In this document: positions 48,882 to 60,685 of the stretch, in pieces | How positions within the stretch are numbered: the stretch's first letter is position 1 | Layout of the letters: each line of letters opens with the position of its first letter | Assembly: GCA_036346225.1 (NCBI GenBank) | Contig: JARFIW010000139.1 | Coordinates: 4,774,001-4,838,000 of the forward strand | Direction of reading: 5' to 3' | Source of the DNA: Platerodrilus igneus | Taxonomy: Eukaryota > Arthropoda > Insecta > Coleoptera > Lycidae | DNA: 64,000 bases | Position numbers and translations under genes: made by a program | Notes under the pieces: model-generated | The model's database searches: none | What the model was told of the DNA's origin: nothing | What the model saw: only the letters and a program-made list of their open reading frames with translations

Positions 48882-49399
48882 TTGAGGATGCTTTTCTTCG
48901 GTTATAAGTCAAACATTAAAAAAAAAATTACATTTTATTGTTCCATAACCTCACTCAACCATACGTACGTTTCGACTATTTGAGCCTTATTCAATGGTGC
49001 AGTCATTCCTATAAATTAATTTACTAATATACTAACCTACCCTTATATAATTTTGTCACTTACCTTAAACTATTCTATTCATTATACACTTAACAACTAA
49101 ATAAACTAAGACTATTTGTATATCATTTAAAGAATTTTGTAACGCACTTTTAAATGATATACAAATAGGCTTAGTTTATTTAGTTGTTAAGTGTATAACG
49201 AATAGAATAGTTTAAAGTAAGTGACAAAATTATATAAGGGTAGGTAAGTATATTAGTAAATTAATTTATAGGAATGACTGCACCATTGAATAAGGATCAA
49301 ATAGTCGAAACGTACATATGGTCGAGTGAGGTTATGGAACAATAAAATGTAAAATTTTATTTTAATGTTTGACCTATAACCCAAGAAAAGCATCCTCAA
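48882..49399. mobile_element. 0.5-kb palindromic element related to Penelope-like 3' ends
   Basis: Two arms of about 250 bp are inverted copies (TTTGAGGATGCTTTTCTT at the left, its complement AAGAAAAGCATCCTCAAA at the right) around a ~16-base centre near 49141. Each arm has, pointing outward, ATTGAATAAGG...AGTCGAAACGTAC, a hairpin-plus-GAAAC motif of the kind found in Penelope-like terminal repeats. A (TA)n tract follows at the right. Confidence 0.75.
49268..49316 (+). other. hammerhead-like motif in the right arm of the small palindrome
   Basis: ATTGAATAAGGATCAAATAGTCGAAACGTAC; the left arm copy keeps AGGCT pairing with AGTC. The layout is that of CUGANGA, helix II, GAAA in hammerhead ribozymes, but the first box is TTGAATA, so activity is doubtful. 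Confidence 0.4.
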
Positions 49400-49407
49400 A
49401 TAAATAA

Positions 49408-49411
<4 letters not shown>

Positions 49412-49444
<33 letters not shown>
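49412..49444. repeat. (TA)n tract between the two palindromic elements
   Basis: TAAATAAATA leading into about 15 TA units. Confidence 0.9.
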
Positions 49445-49447
<3 letters not shown>

Positions 49448-49549
49448 GATGATATTCTTGACCTTTCATTATGATAATATAAGAAATTAAATTTTTTCTT
49501 GGGTATTAACTACGTAAGTATTCAATAGGATGATTTATTTTTTATTACA

Positions 49550-49592
49550 CTCCAAACGTTTCGGCTGAACATATTAGCCTTTTTCAATGGAT
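49550..49592 (-). other. hammerhead-like motif in left arm of the Penelope pair
   Basis: On the minus strand: ATTGAAAAAGGCT, loop AATATGTTC, AGCCGAAACGTTTGG. GGCT and AGCC pair perfectly as helix II, and GAAAC follows. The first box TTGAAAA departs from CUGANGA at two places. The right arm (52574-52605) has lost CCG from the second box. Confidence 0.45.
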
Positions 49593-50377
49593 ATTCATGT
49601 CTGTATAGAATTACATAACTAACCAAACTTTTATATATAATCATATTTTTGTTTGATGCAAACAGTTTCTTACCTCAAATATAAGATTTCCAATAATTAA
49701 GTTGCCTACACAATCATTTGGTTTCAATAATGCCAATTCATATCTTGCTAGGATTATACAAAACAGTTTAAAAATTTTTTTATTTATGTACACTATTTGG
49801 TTTATATACATTAAATGATTCTTATATATATTTATAGTACAGCTATATGGCTGTTTGTCAAGTGCTAAAAAATTGTTTTTTGTATTTATTTTTGAATTTT
49901 AATACTGGATAATATTTAAATTTGTACACATATAATTTCTAAACTATAAATTACTCTGTGTTAGTTAAGGTGTTGTATGATAACAAATGAGTTGAAATAT
50001 TTAATATCAGCATGTTTTAGTTTGTCCTTATCAATTGCACATTGAGTTAACATTATTTATAGGTATACTTTTATGTATGTTTATTTGTCATATAGGATAT
50101 ATTAATTTGAACCTTATTTTAGTTTTTTTTGTGGTTTTTTTTTGGTTGGTTTTCCCTTATTTTATGATTTTGTGATATATTTTACTTAGAATTTGTACAT
50201 CTGAGCAGTCATTAACAGCAGTGGGATGTTTTAATATATATATCATTTCTAGGTACTCTCTTTTCTTTTATTGTGTTCAATTTTTAGAATTTTTGTTTCG
50301 TTGAATTAAATTTGTGTTTTCCTGGACTTACGTGTTTAGTTAAAGCTGTTTTATTTGTTTATCATATTTGTGTCCGT

Positions 50378-51062
50378 TTAATCTGCTTTCAAGGTATTGT
50401 ATGCTTTGACCGAATTATAAACATGTTTGCAATTTAATTGGCATGGTATCTTATATATAGTATGAGTTTTTTTATTTTGAGGTGTTTCATCTTTTAGCTT
50501 ACTGTAGCATTTATTTATTAGATTGATTCCTTTATAGGCTATTTTAAGATTGTGTTTGTTTAGTAATTTTTGAAAATTTTCGGATAGGTTTGGTATATAT
50601 GGCATGGTTATGTATTTTATGTTAGGATTGTTTATTTTTGAATTTTTTATTTGGCTGCGATTATAATAGTTTATGATACGGTTTTTGAAAATATTGTTTA
50701 TGAGATTTTGTGGATAATTATTTGCAACTAGGATGTTCTTAGCTTTTGTTATAGCTTCATGCCTGTATTCTGGATCTGACAATTTTATAGCCCTATCAAG
50801 CAAGCCTATTATAACAGATTTCTTTTCGTTAACGGATGTTGGGAGTTATAGTTTAAGTATCTACCCGACCAAGTTTTTAGTATGCCAACAAGTCCTAATT
50901 TTATTATTATGCAGTAAGGTCATATCCAGAAAGTTTAGTTTTAGTCTTTTCCTTTCAATTGTGAACTTTATTTTTGTTAAAATTATTAAATACATTTAAT
51001 ATGTGATTGCACTTGTCCTTTGGTATTACAAATGCAATCAGTCCACATATCTTAGATATAAA
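50378..51062 (-). pseudogene. Penelope-like ORF fragment, left arm (RT end and GIY-YIG part)
   Basis: The minus strand carries the RT catalytic vicinity at about 51030, then a broken stretch, then an open frame 50803-50378: LDRAIKLSDPEYRHEAITKAKNIL, a basic helical linker typical of Penelope-like proteins, and the start of the nuclease (HTIYKIPCQLNCKHVY), which then runs out of frame where the right arm keeps IGQS. The palm and fingers of RT are absent. Confidence 0.8.
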
Positions 51063-51105
51063 ATATGAAACAGAATGTATAAAGCAAATTACATATCCAA
51101 TAATT

Positions 51106-51909
51106 TTATATCTAAGATATGTGACGATTGCATTTGTGTAATACCAAAGGACAAGTGCAATCACATATTAAATGTATTTAATAATTTTAACAAAAAATAA
51201 AGTTCAAATTGAAAGGAAAAGACGAAAACTAAACTTTCTGGATATGACCTTACTGCATAATAATAAAATTAGGACTTGTTGGCATACTAAAAACTTGGTC
51301 GGTAGATACTTAAACTATAACTCCCAACATCCGTTAACGCAAAAGAAATCTGTTATAATAGGCTTGGCTGATAGGGCTATAAAATTGTCAGATCCAGAAT
51401 ACAGGCATGAAGCTATAACAAAAGCTAAGAACATCCTAGTTGCAAATAATTATCCACAAAATCTCATAAACAATATTTTCAAAACCGTATCATAAACTAT
51501 TATAATCGCAGCCAAATAAAAATTCAAAAATAAACAATCCTAACATAAAATACATAACCATGCCATATATACCAAACCTATCCAAAATTTTCAAAATTAC
51601 TAAACAAACACAATCTTAAAATAGCCTATAAAGGAATCAATCTAATAAATAAATGCTACAGTAAGCTAAAAGATGAAACACCTCAAAATAAAAACTCATA
51701 CTATATATAAGATACCATGCCAATTAAATTGCAAACATGTTTATATCGGTCAAAGCATACAATACCTTGAAAGCAGATTAAACGGACACAAATATGATAA
51801 AACAAATAAAACAGCTTTAACTAAACACGAAGTCCAGGAAAACACAAATTTAATTACAACGAAACAAAATTCTAAAATTGAACACAATAAAAGAAAAGAG
51901 AGTACCTAG
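51106..51909 (+). pseudogene. Penelope-like ORF fragment, right arm (RT end and GIY-YIG endonuclease)
   Basis: From the YVDD remnant at about 51113, VIPKDKCNHILNVFNNFN and NFLDMTLLHNNKIRT (51172-51495) give the RT C-terminal part; a shift near 51485-51520 breaks the frame. The frame 51673-51909 has the GIY-YIG layout: TIYKIPCQLNCKHVYIGQS, then YLESRLNGHK. This is the endonuclease that in active elements nicks the target for reverse transcription. Several shifts and stops; inactive. Confidence 0.85.
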
Positions 51910-52682
51910 AAATGATATATATATTAAAACATCCCACTGCTGTTAATGACTGCTCAGATGTACAAAATCTAAGTAAAATATATCACAATATCATAAAAAA
52001 AGGGGAAAAAACCAACCAAAAAAAAAAAAACCACAAAAAAAAACTAAAATAAGGTTCAAATTAATATATCCTATATGACAAATAAACATACATAAAAGTA
52101 TACCTATAAATAATGTTAACTCAATGTGCAATTGATAAGGACAAACTAAAACATGCTGATATTAAATATTTCAACTCATTTGTTATCATACAACACCTTA
52201 ACTAACACAGAGTAATTTATAGTTTAGAAATTATATGTGTACAAATTTAAATATTATCCAGTATTAAAATTCAAAATAAATACAAAAACAATTTTTAGCA
52301 CTTGACAAACAGCCATATAGCTGTACTATAAATATATATAAGAATCATTTAATGTATATAAACCAAATAGTGTACATAAATAAAAATTTTAAACTGTTTT
52401 GTATAATCCTAGCAAGATATGAATTGGCATTATTGAAACCAAATGATTGTGTAGGCAACTTAATTATTGGAAATCTTATATTTGAGGTAAGAAACTGTTT
52501 GCATCAAACAAAATATGATTATATATAAAAGTTTGGTTAGTTATGTAATTCTACTACAGACATGAATATCCATTGAAAAAGGCTAATATGTTCAGTAAAC
52601 GTTTGGAGTGTAATAAAAATAAATCATCCTATTGAATACTTACGAGTTAATTAGACCTTAATACCCAAGAAAAATTTAATTT

Positions 52683-52686
<4 letters not shown>

Positions 52687-52722
<36 letters not shown>
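52687..52722. repeat. (TA)n tract between the Penelope pair and LTR-like copy E
   Basis: TA units with one TATTATA interruption. Confidence 0.9.
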
Positions 52723-54699
52723 CTTGAACCTCCAAATCGTAACTACGCTGCCTCGGCTGCTCACCTAATTTTATAAATCTCCTCATTCATAAAATTAAAC
52801 ACATTCCTACCACAAACATCAACGTTAACTCTATTTACATCAATATTCAGAATACATTAAATTTTCAAATTAATTTCAGCTAAAATTCAGTTTAAAAGGA
52901 ATTTCACAAATTATTTTAACACTTTACGTGCATCCAAATTAATTACCTTTCTGGATGCCTACTAATTAATATAACAAGTATCAAGTATCTTGAGTACAAA
53001 AGGACATACACCCTTTACTAATTAACAGTTTGTAATTGACAAAGAATACCCTTAAATTTAATATATTCCGATATCTTATCAAAACAAAATACCCTCTTTA
53101 CTTAAACAAGCATTTCACTTAAAATTAACGTTTTATGGTTAGAACAATTTCCTATGTCCAGTTTACAAGTACTCAATTATAAATCATGTCTGTTGACTCA
53201 CTTCAACAAAATAGATAATTTATAAGTTATGTCTTAAGCTTCAAACATCTTTCTTTAGTTAATCACGACCATTCACGGATTATATTTACGGCTTCTGATT
53301 CTCACGTTTTAAAATTTTTCCATACGCAGTTGTTTCTGGCATTTCCGAACTCTCTATGTATATCTGACCCTTGTTTGTGGATCAGACAATTTGACCATTT
53401 AATTATTAACCGAATAAATAGCAAATAACTTCATGCTTCTGTCTACCATATCAAAACTGCCTATTTGTGTATACATAGTCGTTTAAATTTTGCTAATTGT
53501 ACAGTGAAACTAATTTTATTCCAAAATTTATCTAAGTGCTACTGAAGTACATTCATGTTAACACGTAATAACAAGCTATTTTGAATGCACTAATTACTGC
53601 AAACTTTAAATTATTTAATCAAACTAAAATGCACGGTTTAACATTTTAATCAAGTCGCAGTATGTACGAGCTTTTAACGCATCGAATCGTCAAAAGTCTC
53701 AGAGTCTAAGAGGCCGAAATTCATATTACCGCCGGTATATATAGCAAAAAGCCTGTCTATCGGTCTGTTCCCCAAAATCGGGTAATTCTAAAGAATTTCT
53801 CATGCCATGTTCCCAGTCTGCCGCTCGCACGTCGATTTTTACGAATTTTCACTGCCCCATTCAAATCTCAGAAAATTTCCACACGGCACGCAAGCATGTC
53901 CGAGAAAAACTAATTGATTTTGTACAGAAATTGTTGTTCTACCTCTGATATTTGCATCCTATTTTTAACCAATTGTGACCCCGTGACGTTGCTTAAATCC
54001 CGCCTTCTACAATATGTGTCTTTGCTTGCCGCATTTTCATCTTTCCTTCTCTACCGTGTTCTAAATATTGGTGCAACTTGATATTCTCTTATTATCGATT
54101 ATTTTAGTCCACATGGAGTGTGAAATAACCAGCTTTAGCAATTCTCGTAACTATTATGCGACGTTTTCCCAAGATTCTTTGAAACATTAATTATCTGCAG
54201 AATTTACGCCGAATGTGATATTTAAACTACGCAGGTGTTCAAAATAATATTAATTCTCAGAGCTTTATTCCGTGGTATTTTAATCTTGGGTTTTACAAGT
54301 TTCTATAGGTATTATATGTTATTAACGGTTTAATTAACTCCAATTAAAATTGATTTCTATCCTTTTTATTTTTAGCGAATACAACTTAAATATTAATTAT
54401 TATAGGTACACTTTGTTTTACTACCGGTTACTTAAATAGAGTTAATTAAGATAAATTTTGCACGTAATTTCTCTTTGTTTAGAAATAATTACATTACACG
54501 CAGAGCTTTTCAATACTGCTTCTTTTGATATAAAGCGTCTTATAAATAATTTAAATTTCTTATTTTTACTGAAACAACCGAGTTTATTTATGCTTCATGG
54601 TTTTAATAACGCGTATTATTTAATGAAATTCCTTATACACGGTGATTAAAATTATTTGATGTGATTATTTAATTTTCTACCCTGGTCTAAATATGAGTA
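52723..54699 (-). repeat. possible LTR-like copy E (about 2 kb)
   Basis: Lies between (TA)n tracts. Near the left end, GCCTCGGCTGCTCA (52750-52763) is a version of the tRNA-Lys 5'-like signature. Near the right end, TTCCTTATACACGGTGATTAAA matches the sense-start region of copy B (CCTTATACAGGGTGTTAAAT). The terminal TG/CA bases are not clear, and the middle is too diverged to align by eye. No gene is present. Confidence 0.45.
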
Positions 54700-54719
54700 A
54701 TATATATATATATATATAT
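54700..54719. repeat. (TA)n tract between LTR-like copies E and B
   Basis: About ten TA units. Confidence 0.9.
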
Positions 54720-56344
54720 TGATATGATAACACCGCACGCCGATGTAGTAAACGTCCAGTTTCTTGCTGTCCACCACCGCTCTGTGTTTTTCTAATATTC
54801 TAATTTTAATTATGCCACGGCTAGCTCAGTTTAATTCACACATAGTGCACAACGTTACGATGATCAAATAATTTACCCCTTTCCCCTTAAGGCTTACCTG
54901 CTTAGAATGATAAAACGAAGTCGATCAATATTTGTATAATAAAAAGAAATAATTTCTACACTTCACAGTTTTGTAATCTGACAAATAAACCCTTAAATCA
55001 ATTAATAATATTTAGATTATTTATCCCAAAAATTGTATCTCTTTCTTTAATTTAACGTCACCAAAAACGACGCTTTTACTGAAAAATCTAGAACGTTCAA
55101 GACCATTAAAAATATTGTTGTTGACTCCTTACAAAATAGAAAAATATAGTCAGTGTTTAAATTAAAATTTTTAATGATTCCTTATACTAGTTAGCCCTGA
55201 TCTGTGGTTTTCCTGGTGTGTCCTTTTCCCCCTTGGTCTGCTGCTATGTGTTGTGGATCAATACCCTTTCGATAAAACAATGCTCTGCTTTGTGCTCCTT
55301 CACGTGAGTTTGAACCAATAATTTTATTCAGTATTGTTAATTTTTATTCCCAAAATTTACCTCGTGCTTTACTTGAATTTCCAGGGCGCTACTCAGATTT
55401 CCCTGGATGCTACTCAGATTTCCCAACTTAGATTTCTCAACATAGAGCAGTTTTCAGCAAACGGCAAAAGTTTTTTCATATATCTTCACTATAATCTCAA
55501 ATATTATATAACACCACTTTTTACAAATTTTAATAATTTAATTTGAAATTTATTTCGACGCGTAAATTTTTGAGTAACAGTGATGCAGCTTCGACGTGAT
55601 TCAAATTGAGACTGAGCCTAATCAAACTCTGGGTGTTAAATAGTTTACACTATCTAAATTTCATTGGTTTATCTGAACTGTCGTTCAAAGTCTTGTAGCC
55701 AACCATGGTTGTTTTGGATATTCCTAGAAATTTTACAATTTTAATGCTGATGAAACTATTCCGTGGACACGTATTCTCGATCTTTGACCGCTTGTTTTAT
55801 TATTATTACTGGAAATTTTAATTTACCTAGGTCTTTAATTTCACTTATGACTCTTGTTTGTATAGACAAAGCTTTTGGGGAATTGAACAAATAAACTGAT
55901 GTAACATAAATGATGTAAATCACCATGTTTCTGTTTATGTCTTGTATTTAAAACTTATTTTGAAATGTGCGTTCCTTATCAAAGCGCTTTACTATATTCT
56001 TCCTTTATCGCATGCTTAATAGCGTGATGACTTACTAGGTTTTATCTTATTCCATGCGTATCTATTTGTTTATAAATTTATGAACGCTTCTTGAAGTAGT
56101 TTAATTGCATGTATAATTATCTCTCTGCTGAATATATGTTCTATTATTGAAAGACATGCTTACTGGCATTGATTAAAGTTAATTGTGGTCCTTATACAGG
56201 GTGTTAAATGTTTGCTCTTTGCATAATATGCAAATTATTTATTTTTCATACTAAATAAATGTAGTTTTCTAATTCCTATTAATATTTACATTTACTACGC
56301 GACCCTTAAGACTCAATACACCCCAAATAACCCCCGTATCATAG

Positions 56345-56346
<2 letters not shown>
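54720..56346 (-). repeat. long LTR-like copy B (1.63 kb, complete termini)
   Basis: The termini are TGATATGATAACACC at the left and CGTATCATAGCA at the right, inverted repeats of each other, each against a (TA)n tract. The tRNA-Lys 5'-like signature GCCACGGCTAGCTCAGTT is at 54816-54833. The last 200 bases match copy A's end closely (CCTTATACAG, TTTGCTCTTTGCATAAT, GCGACCCTT, CATAGCAATATA). A short repeat at 55380-55440 (GCTACTCAGATTTCCC twice) corresponds to the 15930-16080 repeat. No internal region remains: a solo LTR. Confidence 0.75.

Positions 56347-56380
<34 letters not shown>
56347..56380. repeat. (TA)n tract between LTR-like copies B and G
   Basis: About 17 TA units. Confidence 0.9.
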
Positions 56381-56384
<4 letters not shown>

Positions 56385-58477
56385 ATGTATTCAAAGAGTT
56401 AAATTTGGGGTAAGCAATGTAATTTCGAACACCCTGTATAGAGAAACGAACAATTTATTTATGCGCAAAATTTATTTCATTTATTTAATTTAAACGGACA
56501 AGTATTGACGTATTTTTATAATTCATGATTGAAAGGTTAAAGGTTCATAAAGAAAACCAGTTTTAAAAACAAATAGAAACGCATAATTAATTTAATTTAT
56601 TTTAATTCAACGTGTAATAGCATTAGAAAACACACCCGGGGTATAGAAAGTCAATAATCCCAAGGCAAAAGGTTTCGTGGTAGCAAACAAGGACGTCAGT
56701 TGTATCGAATACCATGAAATATAAACTCCAAGAATTGTTATTTTAAACAGTCAATAATTAAGAACACCTGCATGTTTGAAAGGTTACCTTCTTCGAATTT
56801 ATCAGCGTAATAAAGCGGGCTTCGTAGAATATATTTCCAACCGTCAGTGGCTTCGAATAACAAACTAACAAAGTTTCTTAAAGAGCGGAGGAGATGCACG
56901 ATCAATAATATGCTACAGATAGAGACGAATATAAAAGTATTGGTTTCAAAACGCACGTACTCAATCCACGTGGAGTCATGAGACGCGGTCAGCAATATCG
57001 ATTTTCTATAACTCAAGTGGGGTTTGGAACGCGACATCAAATATGCATAAGACAGAGAGAAAAATATTACAGGCGGAGTTTTATGACGACACAGAACAAT
57101 ATCATTGGTTGAAACAGGTAGTTTTACAACGGACGAGCATGCGACAGGTGAAAGCGATTTTTCTGATCATACGGCGCGTCCACGAGGTGAATTTCTGGAA
57201 GCTTTAAGGCGGTTATATCAAAATTTGCAGAAGTGTTATGTTAAAATAAGTATTTCGCATGAAGTGTGGCCTAGAGGTGGCAGGTTTCAATGATATAAAT
57301 ACTCTAAGAAAGTTAGTAGCGCTCTCTTTGTATTTTCATCGCTGTAGACTACTTATAACAATAGTAGAGTCTTGTGAGTATTGAAAAAATTTATAAATCA
57401 GTAAAAGTAGTATTAGCACTTATAACTTGGTAAGTTGAGGCCTTATAGTTATTAACGTGAGTAGTGTCGAGTGAATTAAATTAACCGAGGTCCAAATAAT
57501 ACCATAACAAGCTAATAAATCAATAAACAAAAGTATAATATTACGTGAATTTGTATGCTGTGATGGCAATGGTAATTGGTAGCAAGAAGCTCGGCGTATA
57601 CTGAGGTTATCATCTATCTGGAGGATCAGAGCGCATAGTCACGAAGCCAAGGGGTTCTGTAGAGCATCATCGAACGAGATAGAGACTTGAAGCATTTCCA
57701 GGTAACTCATTTGAATTTTCTGTTATCGGATAAACTTTTGGAATTATTTTGTGATGTGTGAGTGAACTTTGGGGTTATTTATGGTTATTTAACGTATCGG
57801 TAAAGATACGTGTACTTGACAATTAGTAGGGTTATTTTAAATATTGAAAAAAAGGTGTATGTAAAGCTTACTAAATTTTATTATGAATTTAAATTGGATT
57901 GTTAAGGATACATGGGTTTATTAGTTTTGTAGTAATTTTATGCAAGGTAAAAGGCATACATTAATAATCTGGGTTATTATGAGCTCACCATACTCCAGTG
58001 TGCAATAAATATAGGGTATTGTTTGGGGCCCATCTACTCCTATTGTATTAAATGTGTTTGGAAATAATAATTTAAAACAAGGACTTTACAAAAATATCAC
58101 TTATTAAGTTGTAATTAGTGTACCAAACTGTATATATCTGTGAATAATTGTTTGTAAATAGCGGTAAATAAAGATTGTATGATTGTTGTATTACTTGGTG
58201 ATTTTATTGAATGGTGTGTGAGTGGGAAGGAAGAATGATTGTAAATGTAGGTATCCGAGAAGAGGCACAGCTGAGCTAGCCAGGAAAGCTGCTGAAGATT
58301 GTTGCAGCAGAATAAACGTGTAAGAATATTTTATAAACTTTTTTTGTTTTTGTTGAAAATCAGTGTTGACACGGGCGATGTCAAACCCATAAGTTCCCGA
58401 TCACAGCTTATGACAGCCGAACGTTAGAATTTGAATGATTTTTAGGGAGTTCCAGAGACTGTCCCCACGAACCACAG

Positions 58478-58481
<4 letters not shown>
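56381..58481 (+). repeat. possible LTR-like copy G (2.1 kb, opposite orientation)
   Basis: Starts TGTTATGTATTC and ends GAACCACAGCA, both against (TA)n tracts. CAGCTGAGCTAGCCAGG (58269-58285) is the tRNA-Lys 5' complement near the 3' end. A TATA-like ATATAAAT at 57293-57300 and an AATAAA at about 58168 fit an LTR read on the plus strand. It is diverged from A and B over most of its length. The frames 56738-57040 and 57105-57293 have no known domain. Confidence 0.5.

Positions 58482-58517
<36 letters not shown>
58482..58517. repeat. (TA)n tract between LTR-like copy G and the provirus
   Basis: About 17 TA units; presumed insertion target of the provirus at 58518. Confidence 0.9.
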
Positions 58518-58519
<2 letters not shown>

Positions 58520-60379
58520 CTGTACTATTAAATTCTCATCATGCCCCTACGTTGGGCTGTTATCTTTATTGCTATAATATTGGATACTCAAACCCCCTTC
58601 GTTGAGCTGCCACCTTTATTGCTATGCTATTCGAATAATTATCATGCCCCGACTTTGTGTTGCATTATTTATTTTCTATATTCTAAATTATTGGACCACC
58701 ATTTTAATATTCACGATTAAGTGTAATTATTTCCTCCTCCAGCTGTTTTCTTAATATCGCTATCAACTGGACTTTATCTGTAAACAACTCTATCTACCAA
58801 TGGCAAAATTTGATACGTTACCGCCTTGCGACTTATCACTTTCCTGCTCAACTGGTGGCTCCGCCTTTTGTACTATTTAATCTTATGACCTCGGCTAGCA
58901 TTTATTTGCAATTATAAAATTCAGTAAATTTAGATTTTGTATAATAGAACCAATATGTTATGTACAGCTTTTGAAATTATTCGAAATACACTTTTCAATC
59001 AGTTAATTTTATACATCTCACTTATTAACAATCATTTACTCAAAAACCCAAAGTCATCAAAGAAAATTAAGATCTTTACCAACAAATGTAGAATATTCTA
59101 TACCTGTTTTCTATTACTCATTCAATACGTATGCAACTTCTTTTGTTGACCTTTCACAAGCATTTCTTATTTAGCAAATTCAATATTAAAAATAAAATAA
59201 AAATTCATATAGAAAAACAAACGTCTTATAACTGAAAATCTGACCTGGTTTTATATTTTCCACATCGACGCTTCCAATAAAAATGATCCTCCCCAATTCT
59301 GTATTCCATTCAAATTATTACGCTATAGACCAGCACCATTAAATTATATACCCAATTTATTTCAATTCTTCAAATTTATCATTCTTGCCCCAGACTTAAA
59401 ATAGTAGTTTGTTTCACCCCTGTACTTCACGATTGTATTATTCTTCTTCTTCCCTTGACATTTAAATTGTATTACTGTATTTTTCTTAACATCATAATCC
59501 TAGTCAATTTCCCGCAGACCTCGAAACCGTTTAAACGGTAATTATCTTCATATTAGCACTCATATTATTTTTCACTTTTATACTCGTTGCGTATTACTTT
59601 ATTTAATGGCAATGCACTTCGGCCTTCATTGAGTTCAAAACTGACTTTCCCATCAAGGTGCTTGCTAATATAATCTCGACCTCCCTCTCCATCCGTGGGT
59701 TTGGTCTATAACTCGTCGCTTGTCTCTGACCAATCAAATAATTACATATTTAGCAGTTTCTGATGCAATGCTCTACATTTCCTCATAATCACCACCTGTC
59801 CACAGCTGTCTTTCATATCACCATGCTGTATTTTGATAGATTACCTGCTTTTCTATAAACAACTGATGCAACCCTAGTTTAAATTTCCATGTTTACATGT
59901 GATTCATGCAATTTTTAATCCTTCTCTTATCAAATGATTAGATCTTTGTATGCGTTTATATTAACTACCTGAAACTTTATTTCTATATCCGTATTACTTT
60001 AATTGTCTGGAACTCTTTTTCTCAATGCGTGTCTAATTATACTTTATCATTTATTACGCGTGCCTCCACTGAAAATATCCTTATTTGTTTTACCTAAATT
60101 AACTAAACTTTATCCACAGGGTATTTAATATTTACTATCTACTTTAATACATGTACTTCTCATTCCTACGCCAACCATGCGTCTTCTTATGTTTACCTGC
60201 GTTGCCCAAAACTATCTCTACTCTATATACAGGGTGTTGACTACTTATTATCTACAAACCATGTCTATTTCTTAATTATTTCTTTAAATAAGTGTAGTTT
60301 TCTGCTGCCTATTCTAATTATTCATTCCCGAACTACCTTTACTATAACGTGCACCTTTAAGCAACCCCTTATCACAGCA
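58518..60379 (-). repeat. 3' LTR of the second Ty3/gypsy provirus (1,862 bp)
   Basis: Sense (minus) start TGCTGTGATAAGGGG at 60379, sense end AGTACAGCA at 58518: TGCTGT/ACAGCA inverted ends. The leftmost 330 bases are repeated almost exactly at 63671-64000, proving the direct-repeat relation. The sense 3' end consists of tandem ~50-base units. The sense start aligns with copy B (ATACAGGGTGTT, TGTAGTTTTCT, CCTTAAG-like block, ATCAYAGCA). Open frames here (e.g. 58937-59149) are AT-rich noise. Confidence 0.88.
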
Positions 60380-60392
60380 TAATTCCCCCAAA
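60380..60392 (-). promoter_or_regulatory. polypurine tract of the second provirus
   Basis: On the minus strand TTTGGGGGAATTA lies directly before the LTR start TGCTGTG. GGGGGAA is the only purine-rich run at the right place to prime plus-strand synthesis. Confidence 0.55.
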
Positions 60393-60425
60393 TTAAAATA
60401 TAAAATTTTATAACAATGTCCTTTT

Positions 60426-60439
60426 TGGCGCCCAACGTG
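60426..60439 (+). other. tRNA-Lys-type primer-site sequence on the opposite strand
   Basis: TGGCGCCCAACGTG is an exact match to the start of the lysine-tRNA primer site used by gypsy-type elements, but on the plus strand, opposite to the coding sequence, 47 bases inside the LTR. See findings. Confidence 0.5.
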
Positions 60440-60685
60440 AACTTAAACTCACATTGGTATTAAATTATTATATTTTTATTTCCATTTCAAAATCCAACTT
60501 TTTCTTTATTAAACTCATATTTACATTTTATCTATCTCATGCCTATGTCCTATCATACTATACTATTTATACCTATACCTATTCTTATATTCAAATCCTA
60601 TTCTATTTTTCTATGTATACCTATTCATAATTTATTTTACATTTCATTTTATCTATTCATATGTCTTTGCATAGGTCAATTAAAT

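Larger units (their letters stand above)
49480..52686. mobile_element. 3.2-kb head-to-head inverted pair of 5'-truncated Penelope-like elements
   Basis: The left half (49480 to about 51062, minus) and right half (about 51106 to 52686, plus) are inverted copies joined at their 5'-truncated ends, with a ~40-base unpaired centre near 51083. Each arm begins just at the reverse transcriptase YVDD region (right arm: AGATATGTGACGATTGC, one or two bases lost), continues through the RT thumb/linker and the GIY-YIG endonuclease, and ends with a shared 3' untranslated part holding a hammerhead-like motif. Both outer ends abut (TA)n tracts (49412-49444 and 52687-52722). Arms are about 95% alike by eye, so the structure is fairly young or has been homogenised. 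Confidence 0.85.
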
